Source: Dryocosmus kuriphilus (taxonomy: Eukaryota; Arthropoda; Insecta; Hymenoptera; Cynipidae). Taken from it: 64,000 nucleotides of DNA. Every line of letters begins with the position of its first letter. Positions within the stretch are counted from its first letter, which is position 1. Positions 1 to 11,185 of the stretch are shown piece by piece. Below the pieces are notes generated by a model. That model was given only the letters and a program-made list of their open reading frames with translations, was not told the DNA's origin and searched no databases. Location: the NCBI GenBank assembly GCA_038277395.1, contig CM076196.1, positions 97,036,385-97,100,384 of the forward strand, written 5' to 3'. The translations under genes and the position numbers were made by a program.

Positions 1-337
1 TTTCCAATATTCGCTTTTAACCAGTTTTTTCAATCTCTTCAGTAGTTTAAGTATTATGGCCAAAAATATATGAGAAATATAATTCCTAACGTTTTTTTGA
101 TTTAAATTTCGCATTTGACATTTGATTTCACTCAGTTTACAAAGGAAAGACAGTTCGCCTCTCTTCAGTGCGCGCGCTGCACCGATTGTAAATTAGGGTG
201 CAGTGAATAACCCCTTTCTTTGAGACCGGAATTCTAATAGTGCGAAGAAGTTGCTATACTATAACAGTAGTTCATGTGCAAAATTTCAGTCCGATCGGAT
301 AATATCTTCTGCTTGCACACTGGCCTTGAAATTTCAC
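1..337 (+). repeat. Left terminal inverted repeat of a 5-kb TIR element
   Basis: This stretch recurs in reverse complement at 4986-5062, 4575-4690 and 2841-2962. Shared blocks include ATATATGAGAAA, GATTTAAATTTCG, GTGCGCGCGCTGCACCGA and the stretch around AGTCCGAT. The right arm is split by an inserted repeat, so the two arms look unequal. The true left terminus may lie just before the window. Confidence 0.8.
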
Positions 338-747
338 TAGGTGAAAATCTGCACTTGGCCGTACCCTCCTCTCACCTACGCTAACATCAGCCAAAGCAGC
401 ACTTGCCGTTGCCATATCCCTCAGACAGGCTTAATTTCCTTTCCCGGTCGATGTACCCCCCTCCTGCCCTTCCAACTTCTTGCTTGTTTCCTGTCAGTGT
501 TGTAGCAAGGCGTAGCGCGTAAATCGTCCGGACTCGCTTCCTTTAGGCCTACTCACTCAGTACTCACTCGATCGACAGAGCAAACTCGACAAGTTTTGAC
601 AAGTTCGACTCATTATCTTGCGCAGATTGTCTTGGCGGTCGCCTCCTATCTTTAATCGTTGGCTTCACTTTTATTTGAGTAGTAAATTTTACTAATTTAT
701 GTTTTATTCTTCTTCTGCATCTTATTTGACAAGACATTTGGCACGAC

Positions 748-2833
748 ATGTCTCTGTCTAAGTTTATTTTTCGACAGAAATGTCCAGTCTTCGATACCTA
801 TCCAGAACAGCTAAGTAAGAACAAACTGCCTAATTATAAGCTTATTCTCTTAGGCTGGCTTCACGAAAGACGTTGCTTAGGATAAGAACGGGAGAAAAAT
901 ATAGAACCTACATTTTCTGAAATTGCGGAAATAGTTGCAGTCCAAATTGAAAATATTCATGAGAAAGCTTCTATTCTGACAGTTTTCCACACTAGAGTTT
1001 TACAGTTGTTGAAGGCATATCATGAAAAATACATTAAGATGAAAAGGAAGGTTGGTCATATACAAAGTCGTCCAGGAGTATACAATAAAAAGGACACATC
1101 TGTGTCTAATGCAAAAATGAAACTTTTAGACATAGCTTATTGTAAGAACGTTACGTTTCCCTCCTGCACTTGTCCAAAGGAGAAAAAGTTTCCTCTGTTT
1201 GAACAACTATTCAAAGAAATGATAGGATTGGACGCATTGAAGGAGTAGACATTGCTGTAGCAAAAAAAAAATCAATAAAAAGTTAGAATACAGAACACAA
1301 ATGATCAGAGACCGAATGTCTCGCAAGCACGCAGTTCCATCCTGCTCGAAGTCAGCAGCAACAACCACAGTGGACGTAGACGTACCCGATAACTTGGATG
1401 ATGACACTGAACATTATAGTCCTTCAAGAATATGCGCACGAAAACGTGTAACAAACCGAAACAGTTCAAAATTAGAAAATACTGCTCTTGCTGCGCAGAG
1501 GTTTGGAGTGAGTAACACAGAATTGCTTCCAAGCATGAGTTTCCAGCTCATTGTTTTCTCCGATTTTGCCGATGCCAAAAAAGCTGGTTTACTTGCAGGA
1601 GATAAAGCCCAACTCTTAAGCGATAGGAGTAAGATTTGACGTGCCAAAAAGTCTGTTGGAAACTCACTGCAAAAAAATGAAATTAGTGAGTCTCTCTATG
1701 GTCTTGACTTTGACGGACGAAGGGATAAAATATTAGCAAAAGTCAAGGAAGGCGATAAATACTATAGGAGGACCATAAAAGAGGAGCACATATCCCTAGT
1801 AGCTGAGACAGGTTCGCGTCACATAGGTCACGTTACTCCTGCTTCCAGTTCAGCTGATTCAGAACATCAGACAATCATGGCACATCTTGAAAAACGCTCT
1901 TGCAAATTAGAAGACTTTCAAGTTGCCGGTTCAGATGACACCAGTGTGAACACAGGCTGGAAGGGTGGAGTTTTACGAAAACTCGAGGAAATTTTAAATA
2001 GGCCTCTTCAGTGGGTAGTGTGCCTCCTTCATTTTAATGAGCTCCGATTTCCAGCTTTATTCCAATATATTGATGGAGTTTAATCCATCCAAACACATGT
2101 ACAAGTCCTATCGGGTCGTAGCTCCCTAAGTGCGAAACATTGGCAGTCATTGAGTTTGTAAGTTTCCCATCTTGTGAATTACCTAGAGATGTTATAGACC
2201 CTTCAAAACTCAGCACAGCTGAGGCTTACTTTTACGAAATATCTGAGGCTATAATCTCAGGCCACTGCGCAGATGACCCGTCCAAGAGGGATCCTGAGCA
2301 CCTCTGCGAATCTCGATGATTAACTTGTGCAAACTGAATATTAAAGTTATACATTTCAACATCTAGACCAACACAAAATTTCAAAACAGTGGTCAAATAC
2401 ATATTACATGTTTACTCACCTCTGTGGTTCTCAATTAGGTTCGAAAGCTCCATCAAAGATAAATCTAGGTATCTCGTTGATGCAATTCGAAGGACTAGGT
2501 TCCTACCAGCTAACCTGTGAAAAATCGTTGATACATCTATTCAGAAAAATGCTTACTTTGCTTTCCCTGAAAACACGTTGCTGAGTACGCTGATGGAAGA
2601 AAGGTCAGAGGTAAGAACGTTGGCCCTCAGCCGTATTCTAAAAGCCATGGAAGCTGAATTTGGTTCTGTGAACAATGCTGCTGGGTACAATTTTGTATCT
2701 AAACTCAACTTCAAAGCAGCAAATTACTTCAAAATGATTGACTGGGAAAAAGTCAGAGTAACTGTTCCTCCAGTTCTTCGTAAACTTCCAAATGAACAAC
2801 TCAATGATGGTTCATCTGCAGATGTTCATGATT
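748..2833 (+). pseudogene. Decayed ORF of an unassigned TIR-element protein family
   Basis: The ATG at 748 opens MSLSKFIFRQKCPVFDTYP; the reading then breaks near 880 and repeatedly afterwards. Visible pieces in order are 1006-1248, 1301-1639 (ending LSDRSKI), a block near 1690-1790 reading LYGLDFDGRRDKILAK, 1877-2083 (GWKGGVLRKLEEILNRPLQW, then CLLHFNELRFPALFQYIDG) and 2578-2830 (LMEERSEVRTLALSRILKA). I recall the same order of blocks in repeated uncharacterised proteins of insects and Hydra. The D...NTGWKGG and CLLHFNEL blocks could belong to an RNase-H-like transposase core, but I cannot assign a family. The coding segment sits between inverted repeats, so a transposon-encoded protein is the natural inference. 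At least four frameshifts or stops make it inactive. Confidence 0.7.
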
Positions 2834-2965
2834 GGGAATTTTCAAGGTTTCCCTGCAGAAGATATTATCTAATCGGACTAAAATTTTGCACACGGACTAC
2901 TGTTATGGTGTAGCAACTTTTTCGCACTATTAGAATTCCGCTATCAAAAAAAGTGTTTTCCCCCT

Positions 2966-4110
2966 TTTTTACATTCTCATCAGAGAAGGTATTAGATTTA
3001 TGTAAAATTTTACTTTCGCGGATTTCATGAAATCTCCACGTTCTGAGACCTCTTGAATCCGAAAAAAAACGGTTTTTACGACGGTGTCTGTCTGTCTGTT
3101 GTCGTCGTCGTCGTTGTCGTCGTTGTCGCCCACGATAACTTTCAAAAGACTAATCGGATTGGATTGCGCTTTGGCACACTTCTTCAAGGGGTAAAAAGAA
3201 AGGAAGAGTTCGTTCACCAGCGGTTTTTGACCAAAGTTTATGGTTTTATCCATCAAAAACGGTTTTCACAAAATGAAAAAATCCATTTTCCGGCTAAACT
3301 ATGAGAGATAAAAAAAAATGTAAGAAAGTAAAATTGTTCGCCTTAAAAAAATCTATAAATTTTGTCATAACAGCTTTTTGATAAAATGAACGGTTTTTGT
3401 TTTAATCAAGAAAACTCTGTTAAAATTAAAAAACTCTGGTTTCCTGACAAAATATTCAAGTTACAAAAAATAGTAAAGTACAAAGTTGTTCAATTCAAAA
3501 AGATCTACAAATTTTGTTTCGACAATTTTTTGATAAAATTCACGGTTTTGCTTTTAATCGATAAAACGTTATTAAAAATAAAAAATTTCAAATCTCTCGC
3601 CAAATTATGCAACATACGAAAAAATAATAATAAACAAAGTTGCTCAACTCAAAAAGAGCTACAAATTTTCTCTTCACCATTTTTTTGAGCAGACGTGTAT
3701 TTTTTGAGTTATTCGTGAAATATGTTATGAAATATAAAGAAAACCACTTTTCAGCAAAACCATGCAAGATATGAGAAAATATTAAGAAGCAGAATTGTTT
3801 ACCTTGGAAAGAGCTACAAATTTTATTTATAAGACTCATCGTTTTACTTTTAAGAATCGAAATCCTCTATGTGAAAATTTGGAAAATCACTAAAAAACTT
3901 TACCAATCTACAATGTGTTTTAAAAAAATGTAATTATCGAGCGCGAAGCGCGAGTGTCATGATGAGAATGTATTCCTTAAGGGCGATATAGCCTTAAGTA
4001 AACTAATTTCTTTTGTAATTTTTAATTTAAAGGTTTATATGATCCATAAACACCGAGCGCGTAGCGCGAGGTGAATAATCTATCGAGCGCGAAGCGCGAG
4101 TGCCAACAAA
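2966..4110 (+). repeat. Dispersed higher-order repeat, copy A
   Basis: It starts ACATTCTCATCAGAG and continues with the core GCGGATTTCATGAAATC, a GTC/GTT trinucleotide run at 3097-3130, then AATCGGATTGGATTGCGC. After the core come four diverged units near 3300, 3457, 3612 and 3767 (period about 155 bases), each containing a variant of TATGCAAGATACGAAAAAA. It ends in GAGCGCGAAGCGCGAG motifs at about 3940, 4050 and 4085. Similar copies lie at 28100-31225 (inverted), 46633-46800 and 62164-64000. Confidence 0.75.
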
Positions 4111-4433
4111 CGCGCGCGATTGTTGTATACAACATTTCTTATTTGTGTTGCTATTACTTGTGTGTGACATTTCTTATGTTTCCTTAGTGCTAATTTTGCG
4201 TCGTGTCGAATTATTTCATTTAAATGATCGAAAATTTACAAAATTTTGAGCAAACAATGAGCAAACAAAAACAAGAGTTTGAATGCGTGAGATTATATTT
4301 GTTTCCTCATTAGAGAAACGAACTCAGCGAAGAATAGGAGACAGAGGAAGGGACACAAATATTTCTAATCTTATCATATAATATTGATATTCAATAATAA
4401 AAGTAAGCGAAGTGTATTAAATAGACTTTTTCT

Positions 4434-4942
4434 ATATAAATAGGGAAAAATACAAAACCCGAGTAAAATTTGAATTTCGGCATCTTCTCTTAATTGCTCA
4501 TAACTCTTATTTTATTCTTAAAAAGTGCGATCTATATGTAAACAAGAAGAAACTGGACACAATCTTACGTTGTTTATTTCGGTGCAGCGCGCGCACTGAC
4601 GAGAGGCGAACCTTCTTTCCTTTGTAACCCGTGTGAAACCCACACATCAAATTCGAAATTTAAATCAGAAAAACGTTGAAAAATACAAAAAAATCCCTCA
4701 AAAAATCTATCCTCGAATTACATTGTGAATTCATTGAACTAAACAACATGATAGCTATAAATAAGGGAAAAATACAAAACAGGGTAAAATTTGAATTTTG
4801 GTACTTTCACTCAATTTCTCATAACTCGGGTATTTATTCATAGATTTTCTTCATTAATACCTTGTTTTCTTCTTAAAAGTGCGATCTATATGTAAGCAAT
4901 AAGAAACTGGACATAATTTGACATTTTCTATTTCTGTATGGT
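4434..4942 (+). repeat. Two-copy direct duplication inside the right TIR
   Basis: The segment with GGGAAAAATACAAAAC, AAAATTTGAATTT and AAGTGCGATCTATATGTAA occurs at 4434-4586 and again at 4753-4942 with mismatches and indels. It is absent from the left TIR. Confidence 0.65.
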
Positions 4943-5066
4943 GATAGAGTGATTTTTCTATTTTTATTTTCGCCAAAAAAATCGACGTTTCTCATATATT
5001 TTGGGCCATAACACGTAAACTACTGAAACGATTGAAAAACAACGTTAAAAGCGATTTTTGGAGATT

Positions 5067-5942
5067 TGATTTGTTTTAATTTGATATCTTATGCGACCCA
5101 ATCTGACGTTTCTAACTCCAGATATAGCCTAATATGTGAAGCTAACTCCGAAAAAAACGAAAAAAAAGTTCAAAAACTCATATCTCGAAAACATATCTAT
5201 AAGAAATTTTCTCAATATAATTTTCGAGTTTAACGGGCCACAATACATAAGAAAAATATAGTGTAATTAAATGTACGGAACTTTTTTTTCATTTTCTGAA
5301 CCAGTGTTCTTTACTCTATTTACGAGATTTATTCCTTTTTACTTATAAATAATTTACGAGAACTATCTTCCAATAATTTTCTGAACTTCGAAGGTACTGC
5401 CGCGTGCTTGCACGGAAGCGCACTCTCCGGCACATTTAAAAGAGTTATGATAAATTAGCTTTAACATACAATTTACGCGATTTATTACCCATAAATGTTC
5501 TTCTAGGCAACCCTTTTCATATTTCTCCACTTTTCGACACTTACTGTACAAAATTTGTGTCGTCCTAGTTAACTTTGCATCGCGTCTGCGCAATGCTACA
5601 TCTCCGTGCTGTCGCAAAATAACTACATGCAGCCAGTCATTATTTCCGTGTAGTTTCTTTCTTTAAGGGAATTTGGATGCGCGGGTACTTTTAGGATATT
5701 TCTTGGCTTTTTGGATTGAAATTGTTCACGTCTTTCTTTTTTCCACGGAACAGATGTTACTGAGTGCGAAGAAAGCCGAGATTTTTCATTTTTTTTAGCC
5801 ATTTGACATAGAATTTAAATATTTTGAGTATATCTTCACATTTTCTGGATTTGAATACTTTCTCTTTTTTACATGAAACAAATATCAATAAATCTAGAAA
5901 AGGACTACATTTTCCATTTTTTTTTAAGTAGTAAGAATTCAT
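5067..5942. other. No recognisable gene
   Basis: AT-rich sequence with short open frames only, including 5363-5617 on the minus strand, with no motif I recognise. Nothing here supports a gene call. Confidence 0.5.
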
Positions 5943-5977
5943 TATTGTTATTATTATTATTATTAATATTATTATTT
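5943..5977. repeat. TTA/TTAT microsatellite
   Basis: Run of TTATTATTATTATTA-type repeats just beyond the downstream end of the R4-like RT fragment. A simple repeat at a LINE 3' end is common, so it may mark the element terminus. Confidence 0.6.
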
Positions 5978-6083
5978 GTCCTACCTACTCCTATAGGTAC
6001 ACATGACTCGGTACTTCGCTACTAAACACCGTCGCGAACGCGGCAAGTAGCTAGTAGATTTGTTGGTGTCAGATGCCGCACTG

Positions 6084-7385
6084 TCATGTGCCAGACTCTC
6101 GAACAATCATCGTCTGTATCAGATCCTGATCATCCGCTTCCAGTGAGGTGCTCATCTCTCTACGGGATAAATGCAGTTTCCTGCATTTATCCAGGCCCAG
6201 AATCATCCTGATGTCATTGGAAAACTGCAGTAGGATGTTAAGAGAACTTTGTAACTTGGACTTTGAGCCAGCAAAAACCTTTAGGTCATTCATGTAAAGG
6301 AGCTGAGTGAGCTGAGATTCAACCACCCCCGCCATAATGTTGAACCCATACGACGTGTTTTTGAGTATCCTACTCAAAGCGTTCAGGGCTAAATAGAACC
6401 ATAATGAACTGAAACAGTCACCTTGGAAGATGCCTTGCTTAGTTGACAAGAACTGAGTGTTCCTCGCTGCTCCGCGACTAAAACATTTGATTCTCGTGCA
6501 CCATGTGCTAATTGCGTGATCCAAAATTTGAATAACGCGTGGACAGATCCTATATCCCAAGGATCTCAAGCAAATAGTCGTAGGGTACCGAGGGAAAAGC
6601 TTGTTTATAGTCAATATAGGGCATGTACAAATTACGTTGGCGGTGCTTCGCATGTACGAGTAGCACGACCACAGTATCAATTGTAACCGAGTCCTTGCAA
6701 CCACAGGAGCAACCCCTTTATTCTTCTGTGAGAACGTTGTTCTCCGCACAATGTTTATAGATGCCTTCGGATATAATGGCCGTGAGACACTCGTAGATTG
6801 TGGAAAGACATGCAATTGGTCGATAGTCCCTAGGAATATTATAATCTGGTTTTTAGGTATCATATACGTGACTCCCTCTGTCATGAAGGAGAGCTTAAAT
6901 TCCGGATTGTCTAAAATGGCCTGGACAGCGCCGCAAGGGCGGGGTCAGATCCACCAAATATTTGTACCAGGAATTTTGAAGCCCATCCGGACCAGGCGCC
7001 TTCCAGTTCTTAGCCCTCTTTAGAAAGCGACTTACGACAGAAGCTGTGACAGATAGATTATCCATCTTAGGCAGTTCTGAAATTCTCTCCTTTTCGAGGT
7101 CAAGCCACAGCGTCTCAAAATTACTCGACACATGATTACCTCAGATACCTGAGCAATATCTTGCCATCTCCTCCGCACTCGGAGTTTTATTGGTATTATT
7201 CATTTCCCCATCAGAAACTTTACGTTACAGAGGCAATATATCGTTGTTCAAGCTGGCAACTAACCGGAGAAGACTGTCATTAACCCTAAACTTCGGGAAA
7301 CCCACTCTTTGTGATAGTTCCTGTACCGTAAATTCTAGAATAGTATCAGTGAAGTACCCTAGGAGACGCAACCTATCTTCATTGA
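6084..7385 (-). pseudogene. R4-like non-LTR retrotransposon reverse transcriptase fragment
   Basis: Minus-strand pieces across several frames give the order of a LINE RT. First comes KNWKAPGPDGLQNSWYKYL (7131-6895), then DYRPIACLSTIYECLTA, LYMPYIDYKQAFPSVPYD (palm motif A with its Asp), KQGIFQGDCFSSLWFYLALN and LLYMNDLKVFAGS. Phrases such as GIFQGD..S.LWF and YMDDLK are typical of the R4/Dong/NeSL side of the LINE tree. The catalytic YMDD has become YMND, and stops and frameshifts separate the pieces, so it is dead. Sequence upstream of KAPGPDG continues to about 7385, where the R1 copy begins. A possible relative is the C-terminal fragment at 11640-12720, on the opposite strand. Confidence 0.8.
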
Positions 7386-7390
7386 GATAT

Positions 7391-8674
7391 TCTGTGGGGT
7401 TTGAAGTACCGGGATATATCAGGAGGATGATTGATAGCTATCTCTACGAGAGGAAGCTCCTGTATAACACGACGGATGGCCAGCGGTGTACGAGCATCAC
7501 GGCGGGGGTTGCCCAGGGTTCAGCACTGGGCCCAGACCTATGGAATGTCACCTACGATGACGTGCTGACGATCAACCTACCAACTGATACCAAGCTGGTT
7601 GCGTTTGCGGATGATGTGGCGGCTGTCATCACGGTTAGAACGGAGGACTTAGCGAGAGAAAGAGTCACGCATGTAGCCAACAAGGTGAGGGTAAGCTTGG
7701 AGAAGCACGGCCTCCAGCTGGCTAGTCAAAAGACCGAAATCGTAGTCCTCACGAGACAGAGGCGTATCGAGAGGCCTTTTAGAGTGGAAATCGATGGCAA
7801 GGAGACAGTAGCTGTAAAGTCACTGAAGTACCTCGGCATAACGCTGGACGAGAAATTAACTTTCGGGCCGCACTTTCAAAAGGTAACGGATAAGGCGGAG
7901 ACCGTGGTCGCAATGCTCACCAGGCTAATGCCAAACGTCGCTGGACCTAGGTACGGTAAGAGGAAAGTGCTCATGAGCGTCACACAATCCATACTGCTCT
8001 ATGGATCTGAAGCGTGGGCTGGTGCCATAAAGATAAAAAAACATCGGGATAGATTATTGAAAGTTCAGAGGAGGGCAGCCCTCAGGGTGATTTCGGGCTA
8101 CAGGACGGTCTCTGGAGCGGCAGCTCTGGTTATAGCTGGCACCATTCCCATAGATCTTCTGGCTGAGGAAAGGAGAAAGCTTTACGAAGCAAAGTCAGAA
8201 GGGGCAGGTAAGGAGGTGAAGGCGCAAGCAAGGATAGACACTTTGCGGCAGTGGGAAGATCAGTGGAGAGCGGAGAGTAGAGGCAGATGGACGGCGATTG
8301 TTGTGGGAGAAATTACGCCGTGGCTGGGTAGGAGGCATGGTGAGGTGAACTACCACCTCACGCAGTTTCTTACTGGACACGGACATTTAAACGCATACCT
8401 CTTCCGCATGGGAAAGAAAAATGGGCCAGGCTGCGACTACTGCAGCTGTGCAGAGGAAAATGTCGAACACACCTTTTTTGAGTGCGGAAGATGGCACGAA
8501 AATAGGGACAGACTCGGCAGAGGACTTGGAGTGAAGCCAACGCCAAATAACAGCGGGAAGTTAATGTTGGAAAGCCAGGAAAATTGGAACAACATCGTCC
8601 AATTTGTGGAGGAAATATTGAGGAAGAAAAAGATGGAGGAGAACGAAAGAGAGCAGAGACGACGAAAGATATAG
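7391..8674 (+). CDS. Partial R1-clade LINE ORF2 (RT palm/thumb and C-terminal domain)
   Basis: An uninterrupted frame of about 428 residues. Motifs in order are VPGYIRRMIDSYLYERKLLY, TAGVAQGSALGPDLWN (RT motif B), LVAFADDVAAVI (the FADD catalytic box), LKYLGITLDEKLTFGPHF (thumb side), then the QRRAALRVISGYRT and LLAEERR blocks typical of R1/TRAS/I-like elements. A C-terminal zinc finger follows: CDYCSCAEENVEHTFFEC (C-X2-C...H-X4-C). The stop is at 8672-8674. The frame stays open upstream to 7190, but that part is antisense to the R4-like fragment and is not R1. Lack of any break suggests a fairly recent insertion. The missing 5' half means the copy itself cannot be autonomous. Confidence 0.9.
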   Translation, partial: SVGFEVPGYIRRMIDSYLYERKLLYNTTDGQRCTSITAGVAQGSALGPDLWNVTYDDVLTINLPTDTKLVAFADDVAAVITVRTEDLARERVTHVANKVRVSLEKHGLQLASQKTEIVVLTRQRRIERPFRVEIDGKETVAVKSLKYLGITLDEKLTFGPHFQKVTDKAETVVAMLTRLMPNVAGPRYGKRKVLMSVTQSILLYGSEAWAGAIKIKKHRDRLLKVQRRAALRVISGYRTVSGAAALVIAGTIPIDLLAEERRKLYEAKSEGAGKEVKAQARIDTLRQWEDQWRAESRGRWTAIVVGEITPWLGRRHGEVNYHLTQFLTGHGHLNAYLFRMGKKNGPGCDYCSCAEENVEHTFFECGRWHENRDRLGRGLGVKPTPNNSGKLMLESQENWNNIVQFVEEILRKKKMEENEREQRRRKI

Positions 8675-8905
8675 GACAAGAAACGGGAGTGGATGTGAGA
8701 AGGAAAGGAGCAGGACAAAGAGAGATGAGGGAGTCGAGGTCATCGACACAGGCGGCCGTTAACCCATGACCCTGAAGAAATGCGAAAGCGGATTCCGGGG
8801 CCTTGGGTCGGCAGGAAAGAGGAGGTGGTTTTAGTGGGTAGGGGCTGTTATTTTTTAGGCCGAGTCCCACACACAGTCCGTAAAAAGAATTTCCACCTCC
8901 TCTTG

Positions 8906-8941
<36 letters not shown>
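7391..8941 (+). mobile_element. 5'-truncated R1-clade LINE with poly(A) tail
   Basis: The copy holds the second half of an RT, a C-terminal domain, a 3' UTR of about 235 bases and 31 As (8911-8941). It lacks the endonuclease and the N-terminal RT, as expected for incomplete target-primed reverse transcription. It abuts R4-like sequence at about 7388 in the opposite orientation. I could not identify a clear target-site duplication. Confidence 0.85.
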
Positions 8942-8944
<3 letters not shown>

Positions 8945-9276
8945 CAGCAAGCTGCACGAAAAATGTAACAGTTGCATACGTTGCCTCTAGTTTTTACTGT
9001 TAGAATCATGCCTTCATAGTTCGGCATAGTTAGTAGCTGTCTGGGGAACATATTCTTTTCTCGATCAAAAAGAGCTCGCCGGCAAGAGGTGCATATCCAT
9101 AATGGAATCCTTTGAATCAGTTGAGTATTGATGAATTTTTTGATGAGCTTCTCAATTCTATCGGTGATATTTAATTTAGATTTTGTCTGTTCTTGATGAA
9201 ATAGCCTTAATCGATCATGATCCGACTTAAAGGATACATAATATATTGATGCAAACTGTGAATAATATTTGTGTGA
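8942..9276 (-). pseudogene. Cys-rich ORF fragment, unrecognised
   Basis: Directly beyond the R1 poly(A) tail, the minus strand is open for about 112 codons. The reading includes SKLNITDRIEKLIKKFINTQ, IPLWICTSCRRALFDREKN and TRGNVCNCYIFRAACC. Two Cys pairs (CTSC and CNC..) separated by about 35 residues suggest a zinc-binding domain. No in-frame ATG lies upstream of FDREKNM, and the frame ends abruptly at the R1 insertion, so this is a piece of a gene or element that R1 interrupted. I do not recognise the family with certainty. Confidence 0.45.
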
Positions 9277-9289
9277 TCAGTAATGCCGT

Positions 9290-10045
9290 CCGTGATTAAC
9301 ACAGGCTTTCTGTCGAATGTAGAGGCAACGTTTTTGTTTCCCAGCACATCTATCCAATATCAGAAGACACGAGATCCTGCTCACATCAATTAGATGATCC
9401 AAGATTTATTTTGCCATCATTGTAGCTTGGTTTACATTCTATGAACAGGCCGTACATTATAAGAAGGCAGCAGCTCCAGCATTTTTTTCAGGAACTTCGC
9501 ACTTTGGCTAAAAGTACAATCAGATTTAATGACGAAAAGAGTTTTACATATCATAAACTGACATCCTTTCTCCTGTAACCAAAGAACAGTTTCAAGAACT
9601 TTTAACTTACTGCGATCCAGTACATTTTCAAGTTTTCCATAGGCACGTACACAAAATAGACCTTTTAATGTTAAGCTTAGTGATCGCTACTGTCCCATTA
9701 AGTATCGCGAATATCTCTCAAGGTGTACCGCTGTCGCTGCGCGCAGACGAAAAACTGTTCACCTTTCGGGGTTTTGTCATTGACATATTTTGTTACTTTT
9801 TTGCCGGTTTTGGGTTTCGGCGGAATTGGCTGCACAATTATATCGAGCACATAGCGTAAAGTTCGGCGCTTTGAGCCTGTAGTGTGCGCTAAATGCCCAA
9901 ACTTTACGCTTAGCCCTAGAGTTAAATGTTTGGCTTCTAAACGATCAGCTTGATTGATTTCAACATTGAAAAAGACTTTCGAAATATTTTTCACTGCCGT
10001 GCAATGTTTGCTTCTGTTGGAACAAAGTACTGTGAATGGCGACAT
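9290..10045 (-). other. Unrecognised minus-strand ORF pieces
   Basis: A 115-codon frame at 9698-10045 (starting MSPFTVLCSNRSKHC) and a second open piece near 9480-9660 (reading LETVLWLQEKGCQFMICKTL) lie on the same strand as the Cys-rich fragment. They may be parts of the same decayed gene. No motif identifies the product. Confidence 0.3.
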
Positions 10046-10189
10046 TTAAACAGCTGTAGCAGAAAAACTGTCCATTATTTTAAGTTTTGGTAAATGAAAG
10101 CTTTATTCAGTATTACTTCAGCTAAAACATGTCCAAAAATTAGGCAATTTCATCGACACACAAAATGTGTACATTTTGTGCGAGGTTTT

Positions 10190-10680
10190 TTCTCAAAATT
10201 CAATCAATTTACAAAATTTTATAAATTATGGAATCTTATGGAAATTTATGGAAATTTTGGTCAATTATGGCAATTTACCACAAAAATACCAAATTTCCGC
10301 ACATTTTGATATATTTTCATAAACTCTTAGAGTTTTCAAACTTTGATAAATTCCCAAAATTACAATAAATTTGCAAAACTTTATAAACTTACAAAATTTC
10401 AAAAATTTATGAAAATTTTTGTAATTTATGGAAATTTTGATAATCTTTGGATATTTGGATAATTTCTAGAAATTTTCATAATTTATGGAAATTTTGCTAA
10501 TTTATAGAAATTTGATTAATTTATGGAAATTTTTGTAATTTATGAAAACTTTGGATATTTTGTTAATGTATGGAAATTTATCAAAATTTTTGTAGCTTAT
10601 GGAAATTCTCGTATTTTATGAAAATTTTGGTAATTTATGGAATTTTGGTGATTCATCGAAATTTTGGTAAAACTTGCTAA
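10190..10680. repeat. Degenerate AATTTATGGAAATTTTGG tandem repeat
   Basis: Many imperfect copies of an 18-20-base unit, AATTTATGGAAATTTTGG and variants, fill about 490 bases. It is a diverged minisatellite with no coding content. Confidence 0.7.
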
Positions 10681-11185
10681 GAACATGTTACGAAGTCATC
10701 AAGTTTACTTGGTATAGAAGCAGTTCTAGCACCCTAATCTGGACAAAAAGAATTATTCCTGCTTCCAATTAAAATTAGACGGAGAAAAGATTCTTCTTCT
10801 CTAGAAAAGATTCCCGCCTCGTCCACTGGAAGTTTCCTAAGTTGCGCGCAGCAATATACGGCCATAATCATATGAAACTGGTGCAAATTGTTTACCTACT
10901 TGGTGTAGGAGCAGTCCTAGCACCATAATGCGGAAAAAAAGAATTCTTCTTTCTTCTAACTAAAGTTAGAGGCTACAAAACTTAATAGGAAATAGCAGAA
11001 AATTATCCAGGGATGGGTCGCGAAGGAAAAAGCTCGAAGCTGAGATGCCAGAAACCGTACCGAAAGCTGAATGGCACCTGGGTGAGGTGTCTTATAACAG
11101 TGTCTGTAGGTTGCCGGGCGACCTCCTAGAGTATATAACCTTACTCTTGCATATGGGGCTCTGCAAGCGCGGACGAACCCTTTCC

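Larger units (their letters stand above)
2841..5066 (-). repeat. Right terminal inverted repeat, split by a nested repeat
   Basis: Positions 2841-2962 mirror about 200-337 and positions 4575-5062 mirror 1-195, so the mirror image is continuous only if 2966-4574 is removed. A further 295 bases near 4690-4985 are absent from the left arm and look like a local duplication. Confidence 0.75.

Noticed and set aside
3053..3304. Frames with long Val runs in the higher-order repeat core
   Set aside because: The Val run is a GTC/GTT trinucleotide repeat, and copies do not keep the frame on either side, so I do not call a protein.
8370..8957. A 195-codon minus-strand frame beginning with a poly-Phe run
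   Set aside because: The Phe run is the R1 poly(A) tail read backwards; the rest is antisense of the RT C-terminus.
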